This document shows positions 1 to 9,455 of a DNA stretch of 37,197 nt, one piece after another (positions within the stretch are counted from its first letter, which is position 1; each line of letters begins with the position of its first letter). A program made the position numbers and the translations under genes. The stretch covers positions 1 to 37,197 of the forward strand of contig JAKAOA010000012.1 of NCBI GenBank assembly GCA_021823405.1. The letters are read 5' to 3'. Source of the stretch: Bacteroidota bacterium. Its GTDB lineage: Bacteria > Bacteroidota > Bacteroidia > JABEUT01. Below the pieces are notes generated by a model. The model had not been told where the DNA came from. It saw only the letters and a program-made list of their open reading frames with translations, and made no database searches.

Positions 1-220
1 ATCTATCGAATCCGGAAAATGACGGCGGTTGAAATCCGCCTGCCTGCGCATCGATGGTATAATTCACCTGAAACTGTTGTCCTATCCCAACTGTTGTTTG
101 CGATGCGGTTGCCCTGAAGCTTTGAGCATGTAGAAGTGAAGATACGGAGGTTAAAAATGTAAGAAAAAGAGCAACCCGTTTCAGTTTTTTAATCGACGAT
201 ATTTTTAAATTCCATTTCAT
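1..220 (-). CDS. batD: BatD-like protein, N-terminal part (cut by window edge)
   Basis: This open frame runs off the left edge and is missing from the ORF track. About 73 codons are visible from an ATG at 220-218. The product has a basic N-terminus, a hydrophobic signal segment ending in LLHAQ, then a beta-rich start (ATASQTTVGIGQQFQVNY) typical of the BatD/BatD-like Ig-type periplasmic domain. The ATG lies 2 nt after the stop of the batC-like gene, so it is the last visible gene of the seven-gene Bat operon. BatD is thought to present a large extracytoplasmic region to the BatA/BatB von Willebrand proteins. The family call rests on the N-terminus plus operon position. Confidence 0.8.
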   Translation of the reverse strand, partial: MKWNLKISSIKKLKRVALFLTFLTSVSSLLHAQSFRATASQTTVGIGQQFQVNYTIDAQAGGFQPPSFSGFDR

Positions 221-222
221 CT

Positions 223-969
223 TTACCAATTCTTCACGATTGTATCCTGTTTTGGATTTGCCTTTTTCTTTTGCATTTGCGCCTGAAGGTTTTTCTCGTC
301 ATTATTTAAAGCATCCAAAATACGTTGTGCATCCTGCTGACTGATATTCTGCTGCTGTTGCTGCTGTGGTTGTTTTTGCTGCTGCTTATCATTATCCTGC
401 TTTTGTTGTTGTTGCTGATTTTGCTGCTGATTTTGCTGCTTTTGCTGCTGATTATTCTGCTTCTGTTGCTGTTGTTTAAGTTTATCCTGTGCATACGCAA
501 GATTATAGCGCGTATCGTCGTCCGAAGGGTTATTGAGAAGCGAGTTTTCGTATTGTTTAATTCCTTCTTCATATTTTTTTTGCTCCATCTCGCAGTTGCC
601 TATGTTGTGATAAGCATGCGCCGTTAGTATCTTATCTTTGGTGAGCGACAATGCCTGTTTGTATGCCTCTACTGCCTGGTCATACTGCCCTTGTCGGAAG
701 TACGCATCGCCAAGATTGAATTTACCCTTGACAGCCGCCGATTTATCGTGTAGCGCTTTCTCATAATCGGCTTCTGCATCCTTATAGTTTTTAGCATCAT
801 ACGCTTTATTCCCTTTGCGAAGGTATAAATTACCTTGTTGTTGCGCACGGATTATCACCGGAATAAAAACCAATAACAGCAATGACATAACGGCTGACCG
901 GTATATTTCAAATAAAAAACACCTTTGCTTCCTTTTTAGAAAAAAATTGATTTTTAAAACTCCTTTCAT
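223..969 (-). CDS. batC: BatC-like TPR protein with Gln-rich tail
   Basis: This 248-residue protein has a hydrophobic N-terminal segment (about residues 28-43) that ends in RAQQQ, consistent with export. Three or so TPR motifs follow (about 45-155, e.g. KFNLGDAYFRQGQYDQAVEAY and HNIGNCEMEQKKYEEGIKQY). Residues about 165-213 are almost pure Gln with Lys and Asn. BatC proteins are TPR scaffolds of the Bat aerotolerance complex. The ATG overlaps the batB stop (ATGA), which supports the long N-terminus as the translated start, although Met28 would give a more standard signal peptide. The CAG/CAA run produces Leu- and Ser-rich shadow ORFs on both strands. The low-complexity tail is unusual in degree and may be length-variable. 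Confidence 0.88.
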   Translation of the reverse strand: MKGVLKINFFLKRKQRCFLFEIYRSAVMSLLLLVFIPVIIRAQQQGNLYLRKGNKAYDAKNYKDAEADYEKALHDKSAAVKGKFNLGDAYFRQGQYDQAVEAYKQALSLTKDKILTAHAYHNIGNCEMEQKKYEEGIKQYENSLLNNPSDDDTRYNLAYAQDKLKQQQQKQNNQQQKQQNQQQNQQQQQKQDNDKQQQKQPQQQQQQNISQQDAQRILDALNNDEKNLQAQMQKKKANPKQDTIVKNW

Positions 970-2024
970 TGCTTTTTATTTTTTTCGCCAAACAAATTAA
1001 GTTGATGATACCACTTTGTTTTTCGTTCGGTAACGAACACATCGAGTAGAAGAATAAGAAAGGCAGGTATTATAAAGAATTCAAATTGTTCATCATAATC
1101 CCTGTAAACTTTACTTGATATTAGCTTTTTGCCCATTTTGCGTATCTGGTCCAAAATGGTCTCCAGTCCTGCATCGGAACTAGTCGCTCTCACACATATA
1201 CCTCCTGCTGCATCGGCTATCTGACGGAGCAGGTCAATATTCAGTTTCGTAACAATTGTATTTCCGTCTTTATCCTTCATGTAACCTGATGCCTGTCCGT
1301 CTACCATTACCGGTATGGGAGCGCCTTCGGGTGAGCCCATACCTATGGTATGTATCGTAATTCCCTGTCCGGCTGCATCTTTGGCTGCGCGCAAGGCGTC
1401 GTCTTCCCAGTTCTCCCCGTCGGTTATCAGCACTATGGCTTTATTTCTGCCCTGTGCATTATCCGGCTGGTCATTCAGCATATTAGCCGACATATCAATG
1501 GCGGCACCGATAGCGGTGCCTTGCATCGGTATCATGTTTGTATTGATCGGGTCGAGCAGCATCTTTGCGGCGGAATAATCAGTGGTAATGGGCAACTGAA
1601 TATAGGGTTGACCTGCAAATACCACAATCCCGATGCGGTCTCCGTGGAGTTCACCAATCATTTTTTCAATCGCTTCTTTAGCCCTTTCAAGACGGCTCGG
1701 CTCAATATCTCTGGCATTCATGCTGTTGGACACGTCAAGGGCAATCACAATATCAGATCCCCGCCGCTCCACCGTTTCTTCATGTGAGCCGATTTCGGGG
1801 TCTATAATCGCTCCAATCATCAGAAAAAGGGCAAAAACTGCAAGAATAAACTTCAGGTTTTTCTTCGACAGTGAACTTTCAGGTGCCAAAACATGGAATA
1901 ATGGAAGTTCGGCGAACATCCGAATAGAACGTTTCCGGCTGCGTAGAGCAAGCCAATAGATACCAATAAACAGTGGTATGACAGCTAAGGCATAAACATA
2001 TTTTATATGAGCGAACTGCAACAT
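966..2024 (-). CDS. batB: BatB, von Willebrand factor A membrane protein
   Basis: This 352-residue protein has two N-terminal membrane helices (about 8-26 and 58-75), a VWA domain (about 90-300) and a C-terminal membrane segment (about 315-332). The metal-ion-dependent adhesion site is complete: DVSNS (97-101), the Thr in MQGTAIG and the Asp in ITDGENW. The layout matches BatB, which works with BatA in a membrane complex associated with oxidative-stress or aerotolerance phenotypes. Its ATG overlaps the batA stop (TAATG) and its stop overlaps the batC start, so the three genes are translationally coupled. The VWA domain faces the periplasm by analogy with the family. Confidence 0.93.
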   Translation of the reverse strand: MLQFAHIKYVYALAVIPLFIGIYWLALRSRKRSIRMFAELPLFHVLAPESSLSKKNLKFILAVFALFLMIGAIIDPEIGSHEETVERRGSDIVIALDVSNSMNARDIEPSRLERAKEAIEKMIGELHGDRIGIVVFAGQPYIQLPITTDYSAAKMLLDPINTNMIPMQGTAIGAAIDMSANMLNDQPDNAQGRNKAIVLITDGENWEDDALRAAKDAAGQGITIHTIGMGSPEGAPIPVMVDGQASGYMKDKDGNTIVTKLNIDLLRQIADAAGGICVRATSSDAGLETILDQIRKMGKKLISSKVYRDYDEQFEFFIIPAFLILLLDVFVTERKTKWYHQLNLFGEKNKKQ

Positions 2025-3037
2025 TATGGCACGGTTTTCAGAATAGTATTTTTCAATGTTAATTCAAGTAGAATAAGAATAGATGCTGCTATGGCGAAGG
2101 GCAAAAACTCCTCGCTCTTTTCAGTATAATCCTTCTCCGTAATTTTTGATTTTTCCATCCTGTCTATTTCACTGTAAATTTTTGCCAGTCCCCTATTATC
2201 AGTAGCTCTGAAATATTTTCCTCCTGTCATTAGCGCTATTTGCCTTAGCAGGTCTTCGTCTATCTCTACATCCTGCAACGAATAATGATATTGGCCGTTT
2301 GGCAATATTGCGTCCGGCGTCATGGCTTTACCTATTGTTCCTACACCGATGGTGTATACTCTAATACCGAACACTTTCGCAATTTCGGCGGCTGTAAGAG
2401 GCGGAACCGAGCCCATATTGTTCACCCCGTCGGTGAGTAAGATTATTACTTTGCTTTTTGCAGTTCGGTCGTCTTTCAGCCGGCTCACGGCTGTTGCCAA
2501 CCCGTCTCCTATTGCTGTACCGTCTTCAATCATTCCTGTATGTACTTGTAGGAGCAGATTTTTCAATACTGCATGGTCGGTAGTGAGAGGGCATTGAGTA
2601 AATGCCTGACCGCTAAATACTACAAGTCCTATTTTATCATCGGGGCGGTTATCAATAAATGCCGAGTCCACTCTCTTGGCGGCGCCAATACGGTCAGGAT
2701 GAAAATCGGTAGAGAGCATTGAACCTGAAATATCCTGCGCCAGTATAATGTCTATTCCCTCGCTGCTGATGTTCTTCCAACTCATTGATGATTGCGGCTT
2801 TGCAATGATTACAATCAGTAGAGCAACGGCAAGGACTCGGAAAATAAACAGAGAATGGCGCATATAGTTTTTCCAATCGCGTTTCGGTGCATCAGTAACT
2901 GGAAATGGGAGTGGCATTTGCACAGCAGCCGTATAATAGTTATGCCTGAAATAATAAAATAGACCAAGCAATGGTACTGTAAACAGCAACCATAAATACT
3001 GCGGATGAGCAAATGTTATGGATTTAAAATATTCCAT
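2024..3037 (-). CDS. batA: BatA, von Willebrand factor A membrane protein
   Basis: This 337-residue protein has membrane helices at about 14-30 and 62-79, a VWA domain (about 93-290) and a C-terminal hydrophobic helix (about 313-330). MIDAS residues are visible: DISGS (102-106), DGTAIGDG and LTDGVNN. It is a paralogue of the next gene, batB, as in other Bacteroidota Bat loci. The start overlaps the upstream BatD-like gene by 14 nt, and the stop shares one base with the batB ATG. Its role is inferred from the family: assembly of a periplasmic metal-dependent adhesion complex, probably dependent on the MoxR ATPase upstream. Confidence 0.93.
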   Translation of the reverse strand: MEYFKSITFAHPQYLWLLFTVPLLGLFYYFRHNYYTAAVQMPLPFPVTDAPKRDWKNYMRHSLFIFRVLAVALLIVIIAKPQSSMSWKNISSEGIDIILAQDISGSMLSTDFHPDRIGAAKRVDSAFIDNRPDDKIGLVVFSGQAFTQCPLTTDHAVLKNLLLQVHTGMIEDGTAIGDGLATAVSRLKDDRTAKSKVIILLTDGVNNMGSVPPLTAAEIAKVFGIRVYTIGVGTIGKAMTPDAILPNGQYHYSLQDVEIDEDLLRQIALMTGGKYFRATDNRGLAKIYSEIDRMEKSKITEKDYTEKSEEFLPFAIAASILILLELTLKNTILKTVP

Positions 3038-4133
3038 TTGTATTGTTCACTGATGGTTGATTATTATTACCGCCATTCTGCACGCTTTCATTGGCTGCCG
3101 GCTGAACCTGCTCCTGTTTAGGGATGGTTTCTTTTATAAAGTCGATAGCATCGGATAAACTCTTCTCATGCTCTGCCGCCAATGGCTTTTCTTTCGCAAA
3201 TTTAACCAAATCGGATAGTATCAGAATTTGCTGTAATGACATATAAAAAGGAGTATTGACCACTTCAGTGCGGCGCAGCGCTTGCATAATCTCCGAAGTA
3301 ATCATTTCAGGGGCGGCAATGCTGTATCGCTCACCGATATAGGTGCGTAATATATCGGAAATGGCTGTATGGTATTCCTTAATTCTTCCTTCCTGCCACA
3401 ATTTACGGTCAGCAAGATCCTGCAATGCCTTCAGCGCCTTTACATGTGGCTCTATAGGCGGCGCTTTTATAATTACAGGGGCAATTGTCTTATTTTTCAT
3501 TTTCTTGCGCACGTAGTAGATTATTATCAGGATAATGGCAAGCACTACAACTCCTATCCCTATCCACGGCAATATCTCAAATATGGACCAAGGCGCGCTT
3601 ATCGGACCTTTTATGTCTTTAATGCCTTTAGTGGTATCTACGACTACGGTATGCACTGTAAGCATCATCGGCTCGGTAATGAGAGGATGGGCTGTGTCGC
3701 CATTCACAATAAATCGAAACGGGGGAATTGCATAATAACCCGAATCGAAACATGTGATGAGAATGTCCTGTTTTTGCAACTGTTGTTCAGGGTGCGAACT
3801 ATCGCCCAACACGGTATCGATTTTTGATTTACTTACCACCTTTATTTTGCTCGCTACGGAATCGCCGATTGCGGGCCATTCAATTTTAATAAGCCCTTTA
3901 TGAAGATTGTAAAAGGCAGTAAGATGCAGATGTACCTGCTCCCCAATCAAGATGGTGTTGCTGTCGAGATGCGCTGCAACCTGCACGTTCTGCGCAGATG
4001 CTAATAAACCCCAAAACAAATAACATACCATGCAAAGTATAAGATACCCGCGGTGCAAATGGCGCGCACGCATAAGGGGATATGCCGCTTTCGCCTTGGT
4101 TTTAAATGGATTAATTTCTTTCTCTCTGTACAT
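3024..4133 (-). CDS. BatD-like single-pass membrane protein of the Bat operon
   Basis: This 369-residue protein has an N-terminal signal region (hydrophobic 30-46, likely cleavage after SAQ), an extracytoplasmic beta-rich domain (about 50-180, containing SNTILIGEQVHLHL), one membrane helix (about 187-208) and a cytoplasmic helical region (220-345) with an acidic/Asn tail. It occupies the slot between the DUF58 gene and batA that Bacteroidota Bat operons usually fill with a BatD-like or DUF4381-like protein. The ATG is 8 nt after the DUF58 stop. Met21 would give a more conventional signal peptide, so the first 20 residues are uncertain. Its biochemical function is unknown. Confidence 0.8.
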   Translation of the reverse strand: MYREKEINPFKTKAKAAYPLMRARHLHRGYLILCMVCYLFWGLLASAQNVQVAAHLDSNTILIGEQVHLHLTAFYNLHKGLIKIEWPAIGDSVASKIKVVSKSKIDTVLGDSSHPEQQLQKQDILITCFDSGYYAIPPFRFIVNGDTAHPLITEPMMLTVHTVVVDTTKGIKDIKGPISAPWSIFEILPWIGIGVVVLAIILIIIYYVRKKMKNKTIAPVIIKAPPIEPHVKALKALQDLADRKLWQEGRIKEYHTAISDILRTYIGERYSIAAPEMITSEIMQALRRTEVVNTPFYMSLQQILILSDLVKFAKEKPLAAEHEKSLSDAIDFIKETIPKQEQVQPAANESVQNGGNNNQPSVNNTNGIF

Positions 4134-4141
4134 AACAGTAT

Positions 4142-5011
4142 TTACCTGCCCCGGCGCGCAAACAGCGTGGTTAAAGGTTCTATATAAGATTGATCGGTAG
4201 CTATTGCTACACTATCTGTGCCTGAACGGAGAAATACCTCTTTTAATTCGGCTTCCTTTGTTCTCACCGCTGCAAAGTAACGGTCTCTTACCTTTCGGTT
4301 AGATGTATCCATCCATACACTTTTCCCGCTTTCAGTGTCAAAGAATTGTACTAGTCCGATAGACGGTAACTCCTTTTCGCGTTTATCATAAATCCTAAGG
4401 GCGATCAAGTCGTGTCTTCCAGACGCTATTTTCAGTGCATCCGTAAAATTGGAATCAAGAAAATCGGAGATTACAAAGGCGATACTTTTCTTCTTAATCG
4501 CATTGTTGAAATATTTCAAAGCGCCAGCTATATTTGTTTTCCTTCCTGCGGGCTTAAATTCGAGCAACTCGCGGATAATGTGAAGAATATGTGACTTACC
4601 CTTTTTAGGCGGAATAAATTTTTCAACACGGTCGGTAAAAAAAATCACGCTTATCTTATCGTTGTTCTGTATGGCTGAAAATGCCAGCACAGCGCATAAC
4701 TCCGTAATCATATCCTGTTTCAACTGTTTGCGCGTTCCGAAATGTTCTGATGAACTTACATCTACAAGCAGCATAACAGTTAATTCTCGTTCCTCCTCAA
4801 ATACTTTCACAAACGGGTGATTAAAGCGAGCGGTTACGTTCCAGTCAATATTACGAATATCGTCGCCTACAGAATATTCCCTCACTTCGCTGAAAGACAT
4901 ACCTCGCCCTTTGAACGCGCTATGATATTCCCCCGAGAATAAGTCCTGGGATAATCTGCGTGTTTTTATCTCAATTTTCCTTACTTTTTTTAATAGTTCG
5001 CCAGCTTCCAT
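4142..5011 (-). CDS. DUF58 domain protein of the MoxR/Bat system
   Basis: This 289-residue soluble protein carries the hallmark DUF58 segment GRGMSFSEVREYSVGDD...IDWNVTARFNHPFVKVFEEER at about 35-75. A degenerate VWA-like fold follows (LLVDVSSSEHF, about 81-91; VISDFLDS). No membrane helix is evident. DUF58 proteins are encoded next to MoxR AAA+ ATPases and are assumed to be their partners or clients. The start lies 15 nt after the moxR stop and 8 nt before the next ORF, consistent with one operon. The family call is secure; the molecular role is known only by association. Confidence 0.93.
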   Translation of the reverse strand: MEAGELLKKVRKIEIKTRRLSQDLFSGEYHSAFKGRGMSFSEVREYSVGDDIRNIDWNVTARFNHPFVKVFEEERELTVMLLVDVSSSEHFGTRKQLKQDMITELCAVLAFSAIQNNDKISVIFFTDRVEKFIPPKKGKSHILHIIRELLEFKPAGRKTNIAGALKYFNNAIKKKSIAFVISDFLDSNFTDALKIASGRHDLIALRIYDKREKELPSIGLVQFFDTESGKSVWMDTSNRKVRDRYFAAVRTKEAELKEVFLRSGTDSVAIATDQSYIEPLTTLFARRGR

Positions 5012-5026
5012 TTTTTCGATATTTCC

Positions 5027-6013
5027 TTATGGAACTTCTATGGTGTTCAGTATCTCTGTAATGATGTTTTCGGTTGTGATATTTTCTGCTTCAGCTTCGT
5101 AGGTTAGTCCGATGCGGTGACGCAGCACGTCGTGGCAGATAGCCCGCACATCTTCAGGTATTACATATCCACGGCGTTTGATAAAGGCATACGCCTTAGA
5201 GGCGAATGCCATGCTAATGCTTGCCCTCGGCGATCCACCGTAGCTTATCATGGAGGCGTATTTCTCCATTTTATAATCTTTGGGGAAGCGTGTGGCGAAC
5301 ACGATATCAAGTATATACTTTTCAATCTTCTCATCCATATAAACTACCTTAACAGCATCGCGCGCCTTTAATATATCGGTTGGCTTTAAAATGTGGTTCG
5401 GTTTCGGAAAATCAGAGGCCAGATTTTGTTGCACTATTTTCTGTTCGTCGCTTTTTTGCGGATAATGAATCACCACTTTCAGCATAAAGCGGTCAACCTG
5501 TGCCTCCGGCAACACGTAAGTTCCTTCCTGCTCAATGGGATTTTGAGTTGCCAGCACCAGAAAAGGTTCAGGCAGTTTGTAAGTTTCCTCGCTTATGGTA
5601 ACCTGCCTTTCCTGCATAGCTTCGAGCAGCGCGCTTTGAACTTTGGCAGGAGCGCGGTTTATTTCGTCTGCTAAAATAAAATTTGCGAAGATAGGTCCTT
5701 TGCGAACTGTAAATTCTTCCTTTTTCTGATTATATATCATTGTGCCTATAAGATCGGCAGGCAAAAGGTCGGGAGTAAACTGTATGCGCGCAAACGAAGC
5801 GTCTATGGTAGAGGCAAGGGTTTTAATAGCAAGCGTTTTTGCAAGACCAGGAACCCCCTCGAGCAGTATATGTCCGTTGGCAAGCAAGCCCACAAGCAGT
5901 CGTTCCACCATATATCTTTGCCCTACTATTACTTTCTCCATTTCGAGATTCAGCAGGTCTACGAAGGAACTTTCCTTCTGTATCTTTTCGTTAATTTCTT
6001 TAATGTCAATCAT
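5027..6013 (-). CDS. MoxR-family AAA+ ATPase
   Basis: This 328-residue protein has Walker A GVPGLAKT (53-60), Walker B ILADE (113-117), the MoxR signature EINRAPAKVQSALLEAMQER, sensor 1 LATQNP and the pattern YVLPEAQVDRF. The C-terminal helical lid contains GGSPRAS. MoxR ATPases act as chaperones that mature or activate VWA-domain partners; here these are the downstream DUF58, BatA and BatB proteins. It is the first gene of the operon. A candidate -7 promoter element lies 64 nt upstream, in the divergent region shared with the DUF2905 gene. Confidence 0.95.
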   Translation of the reverse strand: MIDIKEINEKIQKESSFVDLLNLEMEKVIVGQRYMVERLLVGLLANGHILLEGVPGLAKTLAIKTLASTIDASFARIQFTPDLLPADLIGTMIYNQKKEEFTVRKGPIFANFILADEINRAPAKVQSALLEAMQERQVTISEETYKLPEPFLVLATQNPIEQEGTYVLPEAQVDRFMLKVVIHYPQKSDEQKIVQQNLASDFPKPNHILKPTDILKARDAVKVVYMDEKIEKYILDIVFATRFPKDYKMEKYASMISYGGSPRASISMAFASKAYAFIKRRGYVIPEDVRAICHDVLRHRIGLTYEAEAENITTENIITEILNTIEVP

Positions 6014-6076
6014 AGCATTCGGTAGTGATTAGGGATTATTTAATAAATTTTCTGAAAGCGTTCGTTTTTAAGAATG

Positions 6077-6084
6077 CAAATTTA
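6077..6084 (-). promoter_or_regulatory. Candidate -7 promoter element for the moxR/Bat operon
   Basis: On the minus strand this reads TAAATTTG and matches the Bacteroidota primary sigma -7 consensus TAnnTTTG. It sits in the intergenic region between divergent genes, 64 nt upstream of moxR. No clear -33 TTTG is seen at the usual spacing. Confidence 0.5.
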
Positions 6085-6143
6085 CAATACGGCTGCGGTT
6101 TTATAATCCGGATGGCTGTTAAAAATTGTTAACCTTTCGGGCT

Positions 6144-6151
6144 TATATTTG
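6144..6151 (+). promoter_or_regulatory. Candidate -7 promoter element for the DUF2905 gene
   Basis: TATATTTG is a full match to TAnnTTTG, placed 20 nt before the ATG at 6171. Its position downstream of the TTG start used in the ORF track argues that the TTG is not the real start. Confidence 0.6.
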
Positions 6152-6170
6152 CACTTCAAAAATTGAAAGA

Positions 6171-6395
6171 ATGCAGCACGCAGGCAAATTAATGATGATG
6201 ACGGGAGCCCTTCTTTTTATATTCGGACTATTTATATGGGGCGGTGGAAAATATTTTAGGTGGTTCGGCCATCTGCCGGGCGATATTGCCATTGAACGGG
6301 ATAACTTCAAGTTTTATGCTCCGATTGCAAGCATGATACTCATCAGTATTGCCGCAAGTATATTTTACTGGCTAATACGGAAATTTTTTTTCTAA
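6171..6395 (+). CDS. DUF2905 small membrane protein
   Basis: This 74-residue protein has two membrane helices (about 5-22 and 45-67) separated by the family signature GKYFRWFGHLPGDIAIER. DUF2905 proteins are small two-helix membrane proteins of unknown function. I place the start at the ATG at 6171 rather than the TTG at 6126, because the -7 promoter element lies between the two and a purine-rich TTGAAAGA precedes the ATG. It is divergent from the Bat operon and monocistronic as far as can be seen. Confidence 0.85.
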   Translation: MQHAGKLMMMTGALLFIFGLFIWGGGKYFRWFGHLPGDIAIERDNFKFYAPIASMILISIAASIFYWLIRKFFF

Positions 6396-6586
6396 AACAT
6401 CACCCTTACCCATCTTCCTTAGATTGCTCCTAGCAAAAGGCGCTTAACTATGAGTACATTACTTTTCATTTTCGACACTTCGCTTATCCTTTACCGCGAT
6501 ACTGAAGGATATAAGTGTCTAAATTATTCATAATCTTCATATTAACTGTACATCTGTTTTCAACACGTCAAGATAATCCATTTTGT

Positions 6587-6594
6587 TATTTTTG
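6587..6594 (+). promoter_or_regulatory. Candidate -7 promoter element for the M1 peptidase gene
   Basis: TATTTTTG matches TAnnTTTG and lies 25 nt upstream of the ATG at 6620. It falls inside the N-terminal extension of the ORF-track call, so it also supports the shorter gene start. Confidence 0.55.
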
Positions 6595-6619
6595 CATCAT
6601 CCCAAAATCAGCTATTCCT

Positions 6620-8590
6620 ATGAAAACGCTCTTCAGATATACATCAATGCTTTTAATGCTCCAACTTTACGTATTGAACTCCCCCGCGCAAGAGCCGGGA
6701 TATGATCCCGGTCAAGTGTTCGACCCAACGTTTATGTCGCAGCCAGGTAACCCTTATCGCAGCGGGAGCGGTGCTGCCGGACCTATGTATTGGCAAAACA
6801 GAGCTGACTATAAAATAAACGCAACTTTGGATACGGTTATGAATGAGATAATCGGAACAGTAGTGATTACCTATACCAATAATAGCCCTGATGAGCTTGG
6901 GTACATTTGGCTCCAGTTAGACCAGAATCTCTTTACCAACCGTTCGAGAGGGCATAAGACAACACCGATAGGAGGTTACAGGTTTGGCAATGTTGAGTTT
7001 GAAGGAGGCGACAGTATACATTCCATTACAGTAAGCGAACACGGCAAGTCAGTCACCCCCCATTTTACAATTACCGATACCCGCATGCAGGTAATTCTGC
7101 CTGAAACTTTGAAGGCGAAGGGAGATAAAATAACTATGACGATAAACTACAGTTTCAAAATACCGATTTATGGCAGCGATAGGATGGGCATAACAACAAC
7201 AAAAAATGGGAAGATATATCAGATTGCCCAATGGTATCCACGTATGGCGGTATATGACGATGTGGAGGGGTGGAACAACCTGCCTTATTTAGGCGCAGGT
7301 GAATTCTACCTTGAGTATGGCGATATTGACTATTCTGTTACAGTGCCCGCCAATCAGATAGTGGCAGGTTCGGGTGAATTACAGAACCCTTCAGAGGTAC
7401 TTACCGCCGACGAAATCTCAAAATTGAACGCCGCCCGCAACAGTGACCAAAGGGTATATATCATTGGCAAACAGGATGTCGGAAAATCATCAACACATCT
7501 CAAAAACACAGGAGTTCAAACATGGCATTTTAAGATAACCAATACCCGGGATGCAAGTTGGGCAAGTTCTAATGCTTTTATATGGGACGCAGCGCGTATT
7601 AACCTGCCGTCGGGCAAAAAATGCCTTGCCATGTCTTTTTATCCCTCCGAAGTAGCCAGCGATTCGGGCTGGGGAAGGGCAACGGAGTATGTGAAAGGGT
7701 CAATAGAGTTCTATTCGCAGAACTACTATGTCTTTCCTTATCCGGTCGCCTCGAATGTTGCCGGGGATGTGCGCGGTATGGAATATCCCGGTATTGTATT
7801 CTGCGGGATGAATGCAAAAAAAGGCGGCTTGTTCTTTGTCACTACGCATGAATTCGGGCACACATGGTTCCCGATGATTGTGGGCTCAAATGAAAGAAAA
7901 TATGCATGGATGGATGAAGGATTCAACACATTTATCAATAAATATTCAGGTAAAAATTTCAACAATGGGGAATACTATAAGAAAGAAGACCCGAGACAGA
8001 TAGTATCCTTTATGCTTCGCATGAAAATACAGACCATTATGACATATCCGGACGTAATTCAGCCGCGTGATTTGGGACAACTCGCCTACTATAAACCTGC
8101 ACTCGGGCTATATATGCTCCGTGAAAGCATACTCGGACCGGAAAGATTTGACTATGCCTTCCGCACTTACATAAATAGATGGGCTTTTAAACATCCTACC
8201 CCTACCGACTTTTTCAGGAGCATGAACGATGCATCTGGCGAAGACCTGAATTGGTTCTGGAAGGAATGGTTCTATAACAACTGGACATTAGACCAGGCGG
8301 TAGAGGACGTTAAATATGTAAATTCGGATCCTGCTAATGGCGCAGACATCACGATAAGCAATAATAGCGATATGGTAATGCCGGCAGTGGTGGAGGTGCA
8401 GGAGCAAAACGGCAATACAGGGCGGGTTAATTTGCCTGTAGAAATATGGCAGCGCGGCGGAAAATGGACTTTTCACTACAACTCCACCAGCATGATAAAA
8501 TCGGTGGAAATAGACCCCGACCATGCTTTGCCCGATGTGAACCCGGATAATAATATTTGGACATCTGGTACCAATGCCCCTATAAAATAA
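6620..8590 (+). CDS. Secreted M1-family zinc metallopeptidase
   Basis: This protein is 656 residues long from the ATG at 6620. The track start at 6515 would add 35 residues upstream of a promoter-like element, and the shorter form begins with a normal signal peptide ending near NSPAQ. It has an N-terminal beta-rich M1 domain and the gluzincin site HEFGH (410-414), followed 18 residues later by Glu433 in the sequence WMDEGF, completing the zinc ligands. A helical C-terminal region contains the conserved segment [15 protein letters not shown]1 enzymes are aminopeptidases; this exported Bacteroidota type probably degrades peptides in the periplasm or at the surface. The typical GAMEN exopeptidase motif is replaced by RGMEYPGIV, which is common in this subgroup. 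Confidence 0.92.
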   Translation: MKTLFRYTSMLLMLQLYVLNSPAQEPGYDPGQVFDPTFMSQPGNPYRSGSGAAGPMYWQNRADYKINATLDTVMNEIIGTVVITYTNNSPDELGYIWLQLDQNLFTNRSRGHKTTPIGGYRFGNVEFEGGDSIHSITVSEHGKSVTPHFTITDTRMQVILPETLKAKGDKITMTINYSFKIPIYGSDRMGITTTKNGKIYQIAQWYPRMAVYDDVEGWNNLPYLGAGEFYLEYGDIDYSVTVPANQIVAGSGELQNPSEVLTADEISKLNAARNSDQRVYIIGKQDVGKSSTHLKNTGVQTWHFKITNTRDASWASSNAFIWDAARINLPSGKKCLAMSFYPSEVASDSGWGRATEYVKGSIEFYSQNYYVFPYPVASNVAGDVRGMEYPGIVFCGMNAKKGGLFFVTTHEFGHTWFPMIVGSNERKYAWMDEGFNTFINKYSGKNFNNGEYYKKEDPRQIVSFMLRMKIQTIMTYPDVIQPRDLGQLAYYKPALGLYMLRESILGPERFDYAFRTYINRWAFKHPTPTDFFRSMNDASGEDLNWFWKEWFYNNWTLDQAVEDVKYVNSDPANGADITISNNSDMVMPAVVEVQEQNGNTGRVNLPVEIWQRGGKWTFHYNSTSMIKSVEIDPDHALPDVNPDNNIWTSGTNAPIK

Positions 8591-8636
8591 AGCCGTTAGA
8601 GCCATAGAGGGTTAGCTAATGGAGCGGCTTTTTTTT
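8589..8636 (+). terminator. Hairpin terminator after the M1 peptidase gene
   Basis: A 7-bp stem, AAAGCCG pairing with CGGCTTT, encloses a roughly 29-nt loop that contains the palindrome TTAGCTAA. It is followed by a run of T. It begins in the stop codon and ends 6 nt before the end of convergent trmD. The large loop makes it weaker than a classical intrinsic terminator. Confidence 0.5.
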
Positions 8637-8642
8637 AATGTA

Positions 8643-9317
8643 TTAAGCCAGTAAATCCGGCCTTTTTGTTTTAGTTTTTTCTATGCTTCTGGCAAGGCGC
8701 CACTCTTCAATCTGTTTGGCGTTCCCCGAAAGAAGAACATCGGGAACTTTTAAACCATTATACTCGGCAGGGCGTGTGTAAACAGGCGGCGCTAGCAGGT
8801 TATCCTGAAAGGAGTCGGTTAATGCCGAGGTTTCGTCGGAAATAACACCCGGGAGCAGCCGTATTACAGAATCGCATAAAACTGCAGCGGGCAATTCTCC
8901 ACCGCTCAATACATAATCACCTATTGAAATTTCCTTTGTGATGAAAAGTTCCCTCACGCGCTCATCTATCCCTTTATAATGTCCGCAGAGCAATATTATA
9001 TTATCGAGCAGCGAAAGATTATTGGCGGTTGCCTGATTGAGCAAATCGCCGTCGGGGGTAAGGTATATTATCTCGTCATATTGCCTCGCCGATTTCAGTT
9101 CTTCAATACATCTGGCAATGGGTTCTATGCACATAACCATACCTGCACCGCCGCCAAAAGGGGCATCGTCTACCTGCCTATAATTGCCTGTGCCGTAACT
9201 GCGAAGATTTATGAAATTAACTTCTGCAAGTTTTTTCTCAATAGCCCTTTTTATAATGGAATGACTGAAAGGGCTTTCGAGTAAACCCGGATGCAGCGTA
9301 ATAATGTCTATTCGCAT
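8643..9317 (-). CDS. trmD: tRNA (guanine-N1)-methyltransferase TrmD
   Basis: This 224-residue protein matches TrmD throughout: [13 protein letters not shown] at the N-terminus, [25 protein letters not shown] and [15 protein letters not shown] (the trefoil-knot SAM site), then the short C-terminal tRNA-binding domain with [19 protein letters not shown]. It methylates G37 of tRNAs that read CNN codons, which prevents frameshifting. It is not in the rpsP-rimM-trmD-rplS cluster seen in many bacteria; here it stands alone, convergent with the M1 peptidase gene. A -7 element TATATTTG lies 22 nt upstream. Confidence 0.97.
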   Translation of the reverse strand: MRIDIITLHPGLLESPFSHSIIKRAIEKKLAEVNFINLRSYGTGNYRQVDDAPFGGGAGMVMCIEPIARCIEELKSARQYDEIIYLTPDGDLLNQATANNLSLLDNIILLCGHYKGIDERVRELFITKEISIGDYVLSGGELPAAVLCDSVIRLLPGVISDETSALTDSFQDNLLAPPVYTRPAEYNGLKVPDVLLSGNAKQIEEWRLARSIEKTKTKRPDLLA

Positions 9318-9339
9318 GTGTAGTAATTTCCTTTGTATG

Positions 9340-9347
9340 CAAATATA
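9340..9347 (-). promoter_or_regulatory. Candidate -7 promoter element for trmD
   Basis: The minus strand reads TATATTTG, a full match to TAnnTTTG, 22 nt upstream of the trmD ATG. Confidence 0.6.
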
Positions 9348-9455
9348 ATGGCATAACGCCTACCGTTTAAATATTTTTATCCGCCTGCCATAAATCATTT
9401 CATTATCGGCTCCTTTTTTGTTTCTTTGTAATATTGTTGAATAAATTGCCCTGTA

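Noticed and set aside
306-627. Ser/Asn-rich (minus) and Leu/Ile-rich (plus) ORFs 306-572 and 325-627
   Set aside because: Both are alternative-frame translations of the CAG/CAA run encoding the BatC glutamine tail; the composition is purely that of the repeat.
6515-6619. N-terminal extension of the M1 peptidase in the ORF track
   Set aside because: It contains a -7 promoter element and would place residues before a normal signal peptide; the ATG at 6620 is preferred.
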